Shown here: positions 54,783 to 63,158 of the stretch, piece after piece
Layout of the letters: each line of letters starts with the position of its first letter
Position numbering within the stretch: position 1 is the stretch's first letter
Origin: Desulfobacterium sp.
GTDB taxonomy: Bacteria; Desulfobacterota; Desulfobacteria; Desulfobacterales; Desulfobacteraceae
Length of the DNA: 64,000 nucleotides
Assembly (NCBI GenBank): GCA_030145245.1
Contig: JAQYWC010000030.1
Span: 1-64,000 of the forward strand
Reading direction: 5' to 3'
Notes under the pieces: model-generated
The model's input: the letters and a program-made list of their open reading frames with translations, nothing else
The model's database searches: none
Told to the model about the DNA's origin: nothing
Translations under genes and position numbers: made by a program

Positions 54783-56102
54783 ATGGCATTCTATAAAATG
54801 GTTTATTTCCTGATATTTTTTTCCTTTTGGCTGGCTTCTGTTTCTCCATCTGCAGTCGCAGGGGTGACAACCCTTGAGCAGTCGGTTGAAAAGGCGCTGG
54901 ATTATAGTCCGAACCTGCAGGCGTTGCGCCATAACCATGGGGCAATTGAGTACGACCTCAAGCAATCCCGGGGCCGCTACCTCCCTTCTGTTGATCTTCG
55001 CCTCGGGTACGGTCTGGAACAGCATAGTGATGATGTTACCCGGCAGCCAGGCGCAGATCCGGGCAATACCGATTGGGATCCCCGGTCAGATGCCAACCTC
55101 AGATTGACCCAGAGGGTTTATGACGGAGGAGAAACCAGCCAGCAGGTCTCCATCCAGGAATCATTACTGGATTCAGCAGATTTCGACATTCAGGATGCCA
55201 CCCAGGCCATTGCCCTGAATGCGATAAAAGCACACCTTGAGGTATACAGGCAGCGGGAGCTGGTTTCCCTGGCAGAGAAGACGCTCAAGGTTCATCAGAA
55301 TATTCTTCAGTCTCTTTCTGAAATGGAACAGGCCGGTGTGGGTAACATTGCCGACGTCACCCAGACCCAGGCCCGCATGGCCCGGGCCCAGTCGAACGTA
55401 TTCATCAGTAAAGCCGACCTGACCAGGGCCATGGTTTATTATACCCGGGTGGTCGGAAGCAAACCGGGAGAACTGGCCCTGGCTGAAATTCCCCAAAGGA
55501 TGCCGGATTCTCTGGAGGAAGCCCTGGCCCGGACAGAACAAAAAAATCCTGAGATTCTGGCTTTTAACGCCAAACTCAACGAAGCCGATGCAAGGGTTGC
55601 GCTTGCCCGTTCAACCTACAAGCCTAAAATTAATATTGAACTGAACAGTAGCTACAACGATCAGCTTGAAGGGGATAAATCCTGGGAAAATACCAACGAT
55701 GCCATGTTGACCCTGCAATGGAATCTGTTCAACGGCGGACAGGACAAAGCAAATAAAAACGCGGCCTTGAAACGAAAGAAGCAGGTTCGCTCCAAGCGGG
55801 ATGAAAAGCTGTCTGATCTTCGGCAGGCGACCGCTGGGGCCTGGGCAACGTATCTTTCCCTGCAAAAGCAAAAGAAAGCCTACCAGGCCGCAGTGGCCTA
55901 CAGTCAAAGAACCTTTGACGCCTACTTAAAGCAATTCAGCGTTTCCCAACGGAGTCTGCTCGATGTTTTAAGTGCTGAGAACGACAACTTTCAATCCGCC
56001 AGCCAGCTGATTACCGTCAGTGTGGACGAAACCATTGCGGCCTACCAGATTCTGAAGCTGGGAAACGAAGTGCAGATCCCGGGGCATTGGTCAATTCGAT
56101 AA
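54783..56102 (+). CDS. TolC-family outer-membrane channel protein
   Basis: This 439-residue protein has a signal peptide (FLIFFSFWLASVSPSAVA) and the repeated TolC pattern: two halves of long helical hairpins with beta strands (TLEQSVEKALDYSPNLQALRH at the start; SLEEALARTEQKNPEILAFNA in the second half; LQWNLFNGGQDKANKNAAL). TolC trimers form a channel across the outer membrane and periplasm. It closes the export operon, 12 bases after the HDOD gene, and is the natural exit for the giant protein with the HlyD-type adaptors. Confidence 0.93.
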   Translation: MAFYKMVYFLIFFSFWLASVSPSAVAGVTTLEQSVEKALDYSPNLQALRHNHGAIEYDLKQSRGRYLPSVDLRLGYGLEQHSDDVTRQPGADPGNTDWDPRSDANLRLTQRVYDGGETSQQVSIQESLLDSADFDIQDATQAIALNAIKAHLEVYRQRELVSLAEKTLKVHQNILQSLSEMEQAGVGNIADVTQTQARMARAQSNVFISKADLTRAMVYYTRVVGSKPGELALAEIPQRMPDSLEEALARTEQKNPEILAFNAKLNEADARVALARSTYKPKINIELNSSYNDQLEGDKSWENTNDAMLTLQWNLFNGGQDKANKNAALKRKKQVRSKRDEKLSDLRQATAGAWATYLSLQKQKKAYQAAVAYSQRTFDAYLKQFSVSQRSLLDVLSAENDNFQSASQLITVSVDETIAAYQILKLGNEVQIPGHWSIR

Positions 56103-56142
56103 CCCCCAACGTTTTTTTTGGCCTTGACAGGAGGTCGCTCCC

Positions 56143-56691
56143 TTGACAATAGTAGGAGCCATGACAAACAGCAGCCCCGGCAAACCCAGGAAGAAGCTGA
56201 TAAGAAGACCCTACATTATCGATGTGGAAGCCTCGGGGTTTGGCCAACGCAGCTATCCCATCGAGATCGGCCTTGCCCTGGACCCGGGGGAACGCTACTG
56301 CTCTCTTTTGAACCCGGCCCCGGGGTGGACACATTGGGATGAAAAGGCTGAAAAGATCCATTGCGTGACCCGGGAGAGCCTGCTTATCAACGGCACCCCC
56401 ATTACCCGGGTGGCAAACGACCTTAACAGGCTTCTGAAGGACAAAACCATTTACAGCGACGGTTGGGTGGTGGACAAACCCTGGCTCACAACCCTGTTTT
56501 ATGCAGCAAAAATTCACCAATGCTTTTCCATCAGCCCCATCGAGCTGATACTCTCCGAAGACCAGATGGAGATCTGGCACGACACAAAGACCCTCGTCAC
56601 CCGGGAGCTTGCGCTCAAGCGGCACCGGGCAAGCGCCGATGCCCTGATCATCCAGGAGACCTATGTGAGAACCCGGGAAAAGACCTGCTGA
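56143..56691 (+). CDS. DnaQ-like 3'-5' exonuclease domain protein
   Basis: This 182-residue protein has the exonuclease motif I (IIDVEASGF, Asp and Glu), a middle Asp region (YSDGWVVDKPWL) and motif III with HRASADA, a DEDDh-type pattern. It probably degrades DNA or RNA ends. The TTG at 56143 has CAGGAGG eight bases upstream, while the ATG at 56161 has a site only two bases away, so TTG is preferred. It lies 40 bases after the TolC gene and may be read from the same transcript, though its function looks unrelated to export. Confidence 0.75.
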   Translation: MTIVGAMTNSSPGKPRKKLIRRPYIIDVEASGFGQRSYPIEIGLALDPGERYCSLLNPAPGWTHWDEKAEKIHCVTRESLLINGTPITRVANDLNRLLKDKTIYSDGWVVDKPWLTTLFYAAKIHQCFSISPIELILSEDQMEIWHDTKTLVTRELALKRHRASADALIIQETYVRTREKTC

Positions 56692-56869
56692 TCCGCCGCT
56701 GCTGTCTGCCAAGCGGCGGTCCCCGTTACAACTCGTTACAAATTCAAACAGATTAACTACAGATTGTACCTGAAAAATAGATTAGGGTGATCCCTGATAA
56801 TTGCTAATGCCGGTCTGTATGATGCAGCTGCCGGACATGATCACGAACTATTTAGAAAAAGGTGTACCC

Positions 56870-57472
56870 ATGAAGAATCTATTTTCAAACCGACTGTTTC
56901 CCATTTTTATTGCCATTATACTGCTGTCATCCGTTTCAACTGGATCTGCTGTTGCCGAAGAACCGGATTCCGGCCATTTTCAGATGTCATTGTTCCATCC
57001 CATTCAAATTGTTCCGGAAGACCAGGATATCAGCGGCCTGCGCCTGAACCTTATTTATGGTGTAAACCGCAACGTTACCGGACTTGATCTGGGTCTTGCA
57101 AACCAGGTGAACGGTGATATGGAAGGGATACAGATCGGTATTTCAAATTATACCAAAGGAAACTTCAAGGGTCTTCAGTCGGGCTTTATAAACATTACCA
57201 AAGGCAATTTTACAGGTCTTCAGGATGGTCTGGTCAATTACACCGGCGGGGACTTCCAGGGATGGCAGCACGGTTGGGTCAATGTGACAAAAGGGGATTT
57301 CACAGGACTTCAGTCCGGCTTTATCTACAACCAGGCAGGACCCATGAAAGGTGTTCAGCTTGGCCTTGTGAATCAAACAGACGCATTAGACGGCCTCCAG
57401 GTGGGACTGCTCAACTTTAACGGAGCCAAAGACCCCCTCGGCTTTTTTCCCATTGTGAACTGGTCGTTCTAA
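56870..57472 (+). CDS. Exported protein with glycine-rich surface repeats (LA_2272-like)
   Basis: This 200-residue protein has a signal peptide (LFPIFIAIILLSSVSTGSAVA) and then about seven imperfect repeats of roughly 18 residues with the pattern GLQ.GF.N.TKG.F.G (GLQSGFINITKGNFTG, GWQHGWVNVTKGDFTG). It ends in FPIVNWSF, a C-terminal aromatic residue typical of outer-membrane or surface beta proteins. The repeats resemble the LA_2272-type surface repeat family, in which function is unknown. The frame opens at 56801, but AAAAAGGTG precedes the ATG at 56870. Confidence 0.75.
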   Translation: MKNLFSNRLFPIFIAIILLSSVSTGSAVAEEPDSGHFQMSLFHPIQIVPEDQDISGLRLNLIYGVNRNVTGLDLGLANQVNGDMEGIQIGISNYTKGNFKGLQSGFINITKGNFTGLQDGLVNYTGGDFQGWQHGWVNVTKGDFTGLQSGFIYNQAGPMKGVQLGLVNQTDALDGLQVGLLNFNGAKDPLGFFPIVNWSF

Positions 57473-57538
57473 ACACCCGTTTCCTATTCCTTTCCCCTCC
57501 CCCGGCAACCTGTGCAATCCGACATGGGAAAGAATAGA

Positions 57539-58630
57539 TCAGGCGGGAGGGGCATCGTCACCGACAGAAGACGGCCTCTCCCCCTGCCGGTCCATCCAGA
57601 TATCAAGGAGTGCTTTCACCAGCGTTGCCAGGGGGATCGCAAAAAACAATCCCCATAGCCCCCAGAGACTCCCGAAGAAGAGAACGGAAATGACGATGAC
57701 AACCGGGTGCAGGTTCACCACCCCGGCGAGCAGGAGCGGCGCGAGTATGAAACCGTCCAGGACCTGAACGGCCGAGTAGGCTGCAACGGTATACAAAAAC
57801 CGTACATCCCATCCGAACTGGAAATAGCCGATCAGAATCGTCGGGAAGAAAACGGCGGTGACCCCGATATAGGGCAGGATCACCGAGATCCCCGAAAGGA
57901 ATGAAAGCAGCAGGGCGTACTGAACCCCTAACAGGTGATAGCACCCCCATGTCGCGGCCCAGATAATGAGGACTTCCAACCCTTTTCCACGGATGTAATT
58001 TGCAATCTGGATGTTGACCGCGGTAAGGACGGAGGTTATGAGGTCATTTGCGGGCGGTAAATATCGTTTGATCCATCCGATGAGCATCTCCTTGTCCTTG
58101 AGAAGAAAAAACACTAAAAACGGAACAAGCACAAGGTATACAGAGAATGTTGCAAGCCCCTTCACTGATGAAAAGGAGAAGGCGAGCACCTGCTTACCGA
58201 GAACCGACAGGGAGGAAGAGATGAAGGCGTAGAGTTCCTGAACCTGTGAAACCGTGACCAGTTCGGGATAGTGTTCCGGCAGCGCTTCCAACAGGCCTTG
58301 TGCCCTGGCCAGCATGGAAGGGAGTTGCTGGAACAATTGAATGGTCTGTCTGGAAATCAGAGGAAACAACCAGATGACGGTAATGGCAAAAGCGATCAGG
58401 TAAACCATGAAAACCATGGTCACGGCCGCTATTCTGGGAACCTTAAGCCGCATCAACTGCAGGATGATCCCCTCCAGAAGATAGGAAATAATAACGGCTA
58501 CCAGCACTGGCGTAAGCATCTCTCCGAAGAGATAAATCACAGCCAGGCCGGAAAAAATCGATAAGAACAGATAGAATAATTTCTGGTCCGAAATATTCTT
58601 TGTTATCCAGTCACGGACGGGCATAATCAT
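57539..58630 (-). CDS. AI-2E/PerM-family permease
   Basis: This 363-residue membrane protein has about seven or eight helices with the PerM-type central sequence (LVPFLVFFLLKDKEMLIGW, GISVILPYIGVTAVFFP, WGLWGLFFAIPLATLVK). Members have been linked to autoinducer-2 export or Na+/H+ exchange, but the substrate is usually unknown. The open frame begins at 58870 and would add a basic leader of 80 residues read antisense through the thioesterase gene; AAGG before the ATG at 58630 gives the family's normal start. The thioesterase gene lies 13 bases upstream on the same strand. Confidence 0.85.
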   Translation of the reverse strand: MIMPVRDWITKNISDQKLFYLFLSIFSGLAVIYLFGEMLTPVLVAVIISYLLEGIILQLMRLKVPRIAAVTMVFMVYLIAFAITVIWLFPLISRQTIQLFQQLPSMLARAQGLLEALPEHYPELVTVSQVQELYAFISSSLSVLGKQVLAFSFSSVKGLATFSVYLVLVPFLVFFLLKDKEMLIGWIKRYLPPANDLITSVLTAVNIQIANYIRGKGLEVLIIWAATWGCYHLLGVQYALLLSFLSGISVILPYIGVTAVFFPTILIGYFQFGWDVRFLYTVAAYSAVQVLDGFILAPLLLAGVVNLHPVVIVISVLFFGSLWGLWGLFFAIPLATLVKALLDIWMDRQGERPSSVGDDAPPA

Positions 58631-58643
58631 TGTGCAAGCCTTT

Positions 58644-59180
58644 TTATTTGGTGGTGTCCTGGGCCGCATCTTCCCAAATCGTGGAGACCCCGAACATCTC
58701 CGCGATGGCCTTGGAGTGCTTGCGTCTTTCCCGGCGGACCTGTGCCCGCTCCGGGGCTTCTTGGTACAGGCGTTTTTCAAGGTCTGTCTCGGGTACCACC
58801 GGGGGAACCGGCTGGGGTATGCCATGTTCATCCACGGCCACAAAGGTGAGAAAGGCGGTGGCACAGACATTTCTCTCCCCGGTGATCAGGTCCTCGCCGA
58901 CCACCTTCACAAACACCTCGATGGAGGTGTTACTGGTCCAGGAGACAAAGGCTTCCAGGCAGGCGGACTGCCCGCGCCTGATGGGGTAAAGAAAATCCAC
59001 GGAATCCGTGGAAGCCGTCACCACGGGCATCCTTGCATGCCGAATGGCGGAGATGGCGGCAATGTCGTCGATGTAAGCCATCACCTTCCCCCCAAACATG
59101 GTGCCGTGATTGTTCGTGTCCGGTGGAAAGACCATGGAGGCCTTGATGGCTCTTGACTGATTCACTGTTTTCGGTTGCAT
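58644..59180 (-). CDS. Acyl-CoA thioesterase, hotdog fold (YciA-like)
   Basis: This 178-residue protein has the hotdog-fold thioesterase pattern: NNHGTMFGGKVMAYIDDIAA (Asn and Asp of the active site), TASTDSVDFLYPIRRGQ and ITGERNVCATAFLTFVAVD. It hydrolyses acyl-CoA to free acid and CoA in the cytoplasm. AAGGAT about seven bases upstream of the ATG at 59180 decides the start over the frame opening at 59213. It is probably co-transcribed with the permease. Confidence 0.88.
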   Translation of the reverse strand: MQPKTVNQSRAIKASMVFPPDTNNHGTMFGGKVMAYIDDIAAISAIRHARMPVVTASTDSVDFLYPIRRGQSACLEAFVSWTSNTSIEVFVKVVGEDLITGERNVCATAFLTFVAVDEHGIPQPVPPVVPETDLEKRLYQEAPERAQVRRERRKHSKAIAEMFGVSTIWEDAAQDTTK

Positions 59181-59347
59181 TACGTTATCCTTTTTTACCT
59201 GCATGGGTTCCATTCTGTCGGAGAGAGCGACTCCGCATTATCGACCTTTTTATATGGGGCTGAGGGCTTTGTCAAGCAGGCAGGAGCAGGAATGCGGCTA
59301 TGTGATCCTGGACTGTAAAAAGATGACGAAGAAATTAGCCTTCCTTG

Positions 59348-60640
59348 CTAATACTGACAGTAAATCCATGATTTTCGTTTTGGAAAAAGAGCGTCCATCA
59401 GGTGTGTGCTTTTTCCGGATGCCGGGCAGACTTTCGGATCCACGAACTGCAAATCCGGAAAGAGATCCGGCCGGATGTACTGAATTTCTCTCCAGGAACG
59501 GTGGCTTAGACAGAGTGCCGGGAAAAGATCCGGCGTCATGCTGATCATTCCGTCACACTCGCCTTCTCCGGAAGTGTGAATATCCAGAATCAATCCGTTT
59601 TTCCAGACAAGATCGATGCTGTCATTAAAAAAGTTCAGCCGCACCGTTCCGGTATAGTTCCGAATCCGGCTCCTGTCGATCCGCTTTTCCATAACCGGAG
59701 CGATCTTTTTCAGAAAAGCCGCCCTGTCCGGAAATTTAATCTGCCAGGCATAGGGCATGCTTTTCTCCGCACCCATTTCAATGGCGACCTTTCCGGCAGG
59801 CGAGTCATTGTGCAGGTTGATCCGGACATAGGGCTTTCCCATTTCCCGGGCTTTCTTTCGGCAGAACCCGAACAGTTCCGTCAAGGCTTCATGGCTGATC
59901 CTTTCACTGACTTCACTGAGGATCAATCCTTTCCCGAAACCGCCGTTTACCGGAATCCGGAAATAGTATTTGTCATCGGCCGTCCGGTGGTTCATGATCC
60001 AGAACTCGGAGCCGTACTCGGTTTTCAAACTTTCGGTAAACAAATAGTTCCAGTTTGCCTCATCCCTTCTCGCGGTCAGGGAATGCGCCTTTCGGTAGGA
60101 CGCATCCTCCTCCATGAGAAACGGAATGTCTTCGGGGCCGGCTTTCCTGAAATCAAAGTTCCCGTCATCCTCCCTTTCAGGCATGGCGGAAATATGAAGG
60201 TTGATATGATTCTCCATCTCAACGGAATAATGGTACCCGAATTTATGGTAGAAACCTGGAATTCCCTGTATCACGGCAAGATCCCAGCCCTCATCCAAAA
60301 GCGTCCGGTCAAACTCCCTGGCCAGCATCCCCATGAGGCCTTTCCCGCGGTGGGGTTCTTGTGTCCCCACGATCCCCATTTCCGCAACCTTCAGGCGAAC
60401 GCCCTCCATCTCCCACTCCCAGGGGATCAGGGCAAAGGCCGAAACCACGCTTTGGGTCTTTTTCTCTTCCGCAATGAACCAGTTCTCTTTCCCCATGCGG
60501 GGAAGATGGTGAAACATGGTTTTTGCGAGCACTCCCACCTTTTCAGGGTGAAAGACTTCCTGAAAAAGGTCATGGAGTTTTTCAGCGTCGTCTGACGATT
60601 GTGCCCGGCGTATCATATATTCGGACTTCATCTCTTTCAT
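59348..60640 (-). CDS. GNAT acetyltransferase with SCP2-like C-terminus (Eis-like)
   Basis: This 430-residue protein has an N-terminal GNAT domain with the acetyl-CoA loop (MGIVGTQEPHRGKGLMGML), a second GNAT-like region in the middle, and a C-terminal part of about 100 residues resembling a sterol-carrier fold (NFFNDSIDLVWKNG, GMISMTPDLF), an Eis-like layout. Such enzymes acetylate amines, including aminoglycosides in some bacteria; the substrate here is unknown. GAGGA five bases before the ATG at 60640 sets the start. It is followed by no gene on this strand for 168 bases. Confidence 0.82.
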   Translation of the reverse strand: MKEMKSEYMIRRAQSSDDAEKLHDLFQEVFHPEKVGVLAKTMFHHLPRMGKENWFIAEEKKTQSVVSAFALIPWEWEMEGVRLKVAEMGIVGTQEPHRGKGLMGMLAREFDRTLLDEGWDLAVIQGIPGFYHKFGYHYSVEMENHINLHISAMPEREDDGNFDFRKAGPEDIPFLMEEDASYRKAHSLTARRDEANWNYLFTESLKTEYGSEFWIMNHRTADDKYYFRIPVNGGFGKGLILSEVSERISHEALTELFGFCRKKAREMGKPYVRINLHNDSPAGKVAIEMGAEKSMPYAWQIKFPDRAAFLKKIAPVMEKRIDRSRIRNYTGTVRLNFFNDSIDLVWKNGLILDIHTSGEGECDGMISMTPDLFPALCLSHRSWREIQYIRPDLFPDLQFVDPKVCPASGKSTHLMDALFPKRKSWIYCQY

Positions 60641-60883
60641 TTTTCCTCGTTTATTTAATTCGTATGTCGTGTGCTGCTGTCCCTGCCGTTTAAATGCAAG
60701 GAGTGTCTCTTTGAACAACCGGGTACCATTATTACGCTATGAACCTTTAGACAGGTCAACGTTTTTTGTGAAAAAGAAATCGATTATTCAAGGACATGGC
60801 AGCGGAATAACCGGACGGATAGGTCTAAGATTTTTTTTCAGTCTGCTGTGCATAAAAAAGTATGGGAACATTGTAAAATTAAT

Positions 60884-60912
60884 TTGACGTAGTTGGTTTG
60901 GTCTGCTATAAG
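60884..60912 (+). promoter_or_regulatory. Promoter of tRNA-Arg
   Basis: TTGACG (60884-60889) and TATAAG (60907-60912) are exactly 17 bases apart, and the mature tRNA begins 14 bases later. Confidence 0.75.
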
Positions 60913-60925
60913 CCACTTTTTGTTT

Positions 60926-61002
<77 letters not shown>

Positions 61003-61010
61003 TTAAACTC

Positions 61011-61047
61011 AAGGCTCTCGGGAAAATCTCCCTGGGGCTTTTTTTGT
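61011..61047 (+). terminator. Terminator after tRNA-Arg
   Basis: GCTCTCGGGA pairs with TCCCTGGGGC (one mismatch, two G-T pairs) around AAATC, followed by a run of seven T. Confidence 0.75.
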
Positions 61048-61076
61048 TTCTCCGGTCAACCTCCGGTCTTTTTATC

Positions 61077-61105
61077 TTGACAATATCGAAATACTGCGAT
61101 AAGTA
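61077..61105 (+). promoter_or_regulatory. Promoter of the ArsR-type gene with embedded operator
   Basis: TTGACA (61077-61082) is followed 17 bases later by TAAGTA (61100-61105). Between them TATCG (61084-61088) and CGATA (61097-61101) form a dyad with an 8-base centre, the right place for a repressor to block polymerase. Confidence 0.55.
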
Positions 61106-61112
61106 GATCTCC

Positions 61113-61424
61113 ATGAATATGGACGCAATTTTTAAAGTTCTTGCAAATCCGGTGCGGATTAGAATTCTAACTTGGCTGAAAGATCCGGACACAAATTTCC
61201 CCCCCATGATTCATCTTCCAGAAGAAGAAAAGGGAAAGGGATATGTTTGTGTCGGGGTGATTCAGGAAAAGGCAGGAGTGACCCAATCCACGGTTTCCCA
61301 TTACCTGAACCTTATGAAACAGGCGGAGCTTCTGTCCTGTAAACGGATAGGACAATGGACCTATTACCGCAGGAATGAAGAAACCCTGCAGAAAACCTCC
61401 GAATACATCGCCAGCTATCTTTGA
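61113..61424 (+). CDS. ArsR-family winged-helix repressor
   Basis: This 103-residue protein is a small winged-helix regulator: AIFKVLANPVRIRILTWL at the front (ArsR-type LADPTRLRIL pattern), the recognition helix in GVTQSTVSHYLNLMKQAELL, and a wing with RIGQWTYYRRNE. ArsR-type proteins repress genes until a metal or other ligand is bound. Cysteine in YVCVGVI and LLSCKR could bind metal or a thiol reagent, but the typical ELCVCDL motif is not complete. Similar dyads (TATCG-N8-CGATA) lie before this gene and before the oxidoreductase gene 95 bases downstream, so it probably controls both. Confidence 0.85.
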   Translation: MNMDAIFKVLANPVRIRILTWLKDPDTNFPPMIHLPEEEKGKGYVCVGVIQEKAGVTQSTVSHYLNLMKQAELLSCKRIGQWTYYRRNEETLQKTSEYIASYL

Positions 61425-61464
61425 TTAAGCTTGACGGCAAATTTGACGTTTTTTTGCGACCACA

Positions 61465-61501
61465 TATATCGAGAATTAGCGATATCTATATCAATAGATA
61501 T
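61465..61501. promoter_or_regulatory. Operator region before the Old-Yellow-Enzyme gene
   Basis: ATATCG (61466-61471) and CGATAT (61480-61485) form a dyad with an 8-base centre, the same shape as the dyad in the ArsR promoter. A second overlapping dyad, ATATCTA (61482-61488) and TAGATAT (61495-61501), follows. A TTGACG box lies at 61444-61449. Confidence 0.55.
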
Positions 61502-61519
61502 ATTAAAAAAGGAGTTCCA

Positions 61520-62611
61520 ATGAAAACATTGTTTGAGTCAACAACCATAGGATCCATGCACCTGAAAAATCGCCTGTGGCGCTCCGCCACCTGGATGAAT
61601 ATGGCCGATGAAAAAGGTCACTTGACCGACCGCCTTGAAAAGGTCTACCTGGAATTGGCAAGGGGGGGCGTGGGAACCATTATCACCGGTTATGCATTCG
61701 TGCTTGAAGAGGAGCAGCCCAACCCCGGCATGCTTGGAATCTATGATGATTCCTTTATACCTGAGTACCGGAAATTCACTGAGAAAATCAAGGCGGAAGG
61801 GTCGAACATCATCATGCAGATCGTCTACGGAGGGTCCGCCACATCCTTCCAGCCCGATAACCGTGTGATATGGGGACCCTCGGCAGTTGCCCACCCTCTG
61901 TTCAAGGTCGTTCCAACCGAGATGACGAAAGAGAACATCAACACTGTGATTGCCGCATACACCAAGGCCGCAGGCCGGGCCAAAGCGGCCGGGTTTGATG
62001 GAATTCAACTTCACGGCGCCCACACCTACCTCTTCAGCCAGTTTCTTTCCCCCTACTACAACCGCCGTCAGGATGAATATGGCGGATCCATCGAAAACCG
62101 GGGAAGAATCATCTGTGAAACACTAGAGGCTGTTCGAAAAGAGGTCGGACCCGACTACCCTGTATTTATCAAAATGCACTGTTCCGATGACTGGGAGGAA
62201 AACGGGCTCACTGAAGAGGAAAGCCTTTATGTGGCAAAGGAACTTGAAAAAAGAGGAATTTCTGGAATTGAGTTCAGCGGCGGCAACCTGGATACTGAAA
62301 ATCACCCCAATGCCGGCCCCATGAGGACCAAGATCCTGAAACCGGAAAACCAGTCCTACTTTGCCGAAAAAACCGCGAGGATTGCTGAGCATTTGAACGT
62401 CCCTGTAATTTCCGTTGGGGGGCACCGGACTCCAGAAAAACTGGACCATCTTTTAAATACCACCCCCATCGGCTATTTTTCCATGTCACGCCCCCTGCTG
62501 TCCGAGCCCAACCTGGTCAACCGGTGGAAAAACGGAGACCTTGGAAAACCTCGCTGCGTTGCCTGTGGCAAGTGTTGGGGTGAAAACGGCAACATCTGCA
62601 TTTTGGACTGA
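61520..62611 (+). CDS. NADH:flavin oxidoreductase, Old Yellow Enzyme family
   Basis: This 363-residue protein is a TIM-barrel flavoenzyme: TIGSMHLKNRLWRS at the start, GFDGIQLHGAHTYLFSQFLSPYYNRRQDEYGGS (catalytic His/Asn region) and a phosphate-binding ISVGGHRTP. It reduces activated double bonds or related substrates with NAD(P)H. The C-terminus has CVACGKCWGENGNIC, a cysteine cluster like the start of the Fe-S region of larger 2,4-dienoyl-CoA-reductase-type relatives, but the protein ends there. AAGGAG before the ATG at 61520 sets the start. Probably under control of the upstream ArsR-type repressor. Confidence 0.88.
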   Translation: MKTLFESTTIGSMHLKNRLWRSATWMNMADEKGHLTDRLEKVYLELARGGVGTIITGYAFVLEEEQPNPGMLGIYDDSFIPEYRKFTEKIKAEGSNIIMQIVYGGSATSFQPDNRVIWGPSAVAHPLFKVVPTEMTKENINTVIAAYTKAAGRAKAAGFDGIQLHGAHTYLFSQFLSPYYNRRQDEYGGSIENRGRIICETLEAVRKEVGPDYPVFIKMHCSDDWEENGLTEEESLYVAKELEKRGISGIEFSGGNLDTENHPNAGPMRTKILKPENQSYFAEKTARIAEHLNVPVISVGGHRTPEKLDHLLNTTPIGYFSMSRPLLSEPNLVNRWKNGDLGKPRCVACGKCWGENGNICILD

Positions 62612-62648
62612 GTGTCCCGATAAAAGAAACATCATGGATTGCACAAAC

Positions 62649-62694
62649 CCCATGGCAGTGGTCCGTAATTACGATTACGGACCACTGCCATGGG
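62649..62694. terminator. Perfect 21-base-pair hairpin
   Basis: Bases 62649-62669 and 62674-62694 are exact reverse complements around a TACG loop. It lies 38 bases after the oxidoreductase stop and has no T-run. It may act as a strong terminator, an RNA stabiliser or a protein-binding site. Confidence 0.6.
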
Positions 62695-62734
62695 ATGTAT
62701 TTCAATGGTAAGCTAATAAAATAAGGTGGGAAAG

Positions 62735-63028
62735 ATGACTAAAATTGCGGTTGTTGCAGTGTGTAAAGCAAAAACAGGTAAAGAGGATGCCCTTGAAGAG
62801 GCGCTGGGCAAGCTAGTTTCTCCGAGCAGGAAAGATGATGGGTGTATCTCGTACGATCTGCACCGGAATTTGGATGATCATTCGGTATTTATCTTTTATG
62901 AGCGATGGGAGAGCAAGGATCTGCTGGATCAGCACCTTGCCCAGCCCCACCTTACCGCGTTCGGCGAGAAGGCCGGGGAACTCCTGGACGGTCCCTTTGA
63001 TGTCAAGATTCTCGAAATCCTCTCATAA
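62735..63028 (+). CDS. Antibiotic biosynthesis monooxygenase-like protein (YgiN-like)
   Basis: This 97-residue protein is a small ferredoxin-like dimer-forming domain of the ABM family: AVVAVCKAKTGKEDALEEALG, GCISYDLHRNLDDHSVFIFYERWES, and HLTAFGEKAGELL. Members oxidise quinols or related compounds without cofactors, or act in other small-molecule roles. AAGGTGGG precedes the ATG at 62735; a GTG at 62726 overlaps that site and is less likely. A hairpin follows the gene. Confidence 0.85.
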   Translation: MTKIAVVAVCKAKTGKEDALEEALGKLVSPSRKDDGCISYDLHRNLDDHSVFIFYERWESKDLLDQHLAQPHLTAFGEKAGELLDGPFDVKILEILS

Positions 63029-63066
63029 AGGGAAACCGGTCCATATCGTTCCGGCCGGGGACAAAC

Positions 63067-63108
63067 GCGATAGCAAAGGGGATGGTGAACCGTTTCCTTT
63101 GTTATCGC
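63067..63108. terminator. Hairpin after the monooxygenase gene
   Basis: GCGATAGCAAAGG (63067-63079) pairs with CCTTTGTTATCGC (63096-63108) with one mismatch. It may end the monooxygenase transcript. No T-run is present. Confidence 0.45.
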
Positions 63109-63158
63109 CGCTGAAATAGAAGAGTTTGTTGGATTGCAGTAAAATTTATTCAAGAGAA

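Noticed and set aside
59576-60595. Plus-strand frame of 339 codons opposite the Eis-like acetyltransferase
   Set aside because: It is an antisense shadow with no ribosome site or domain.
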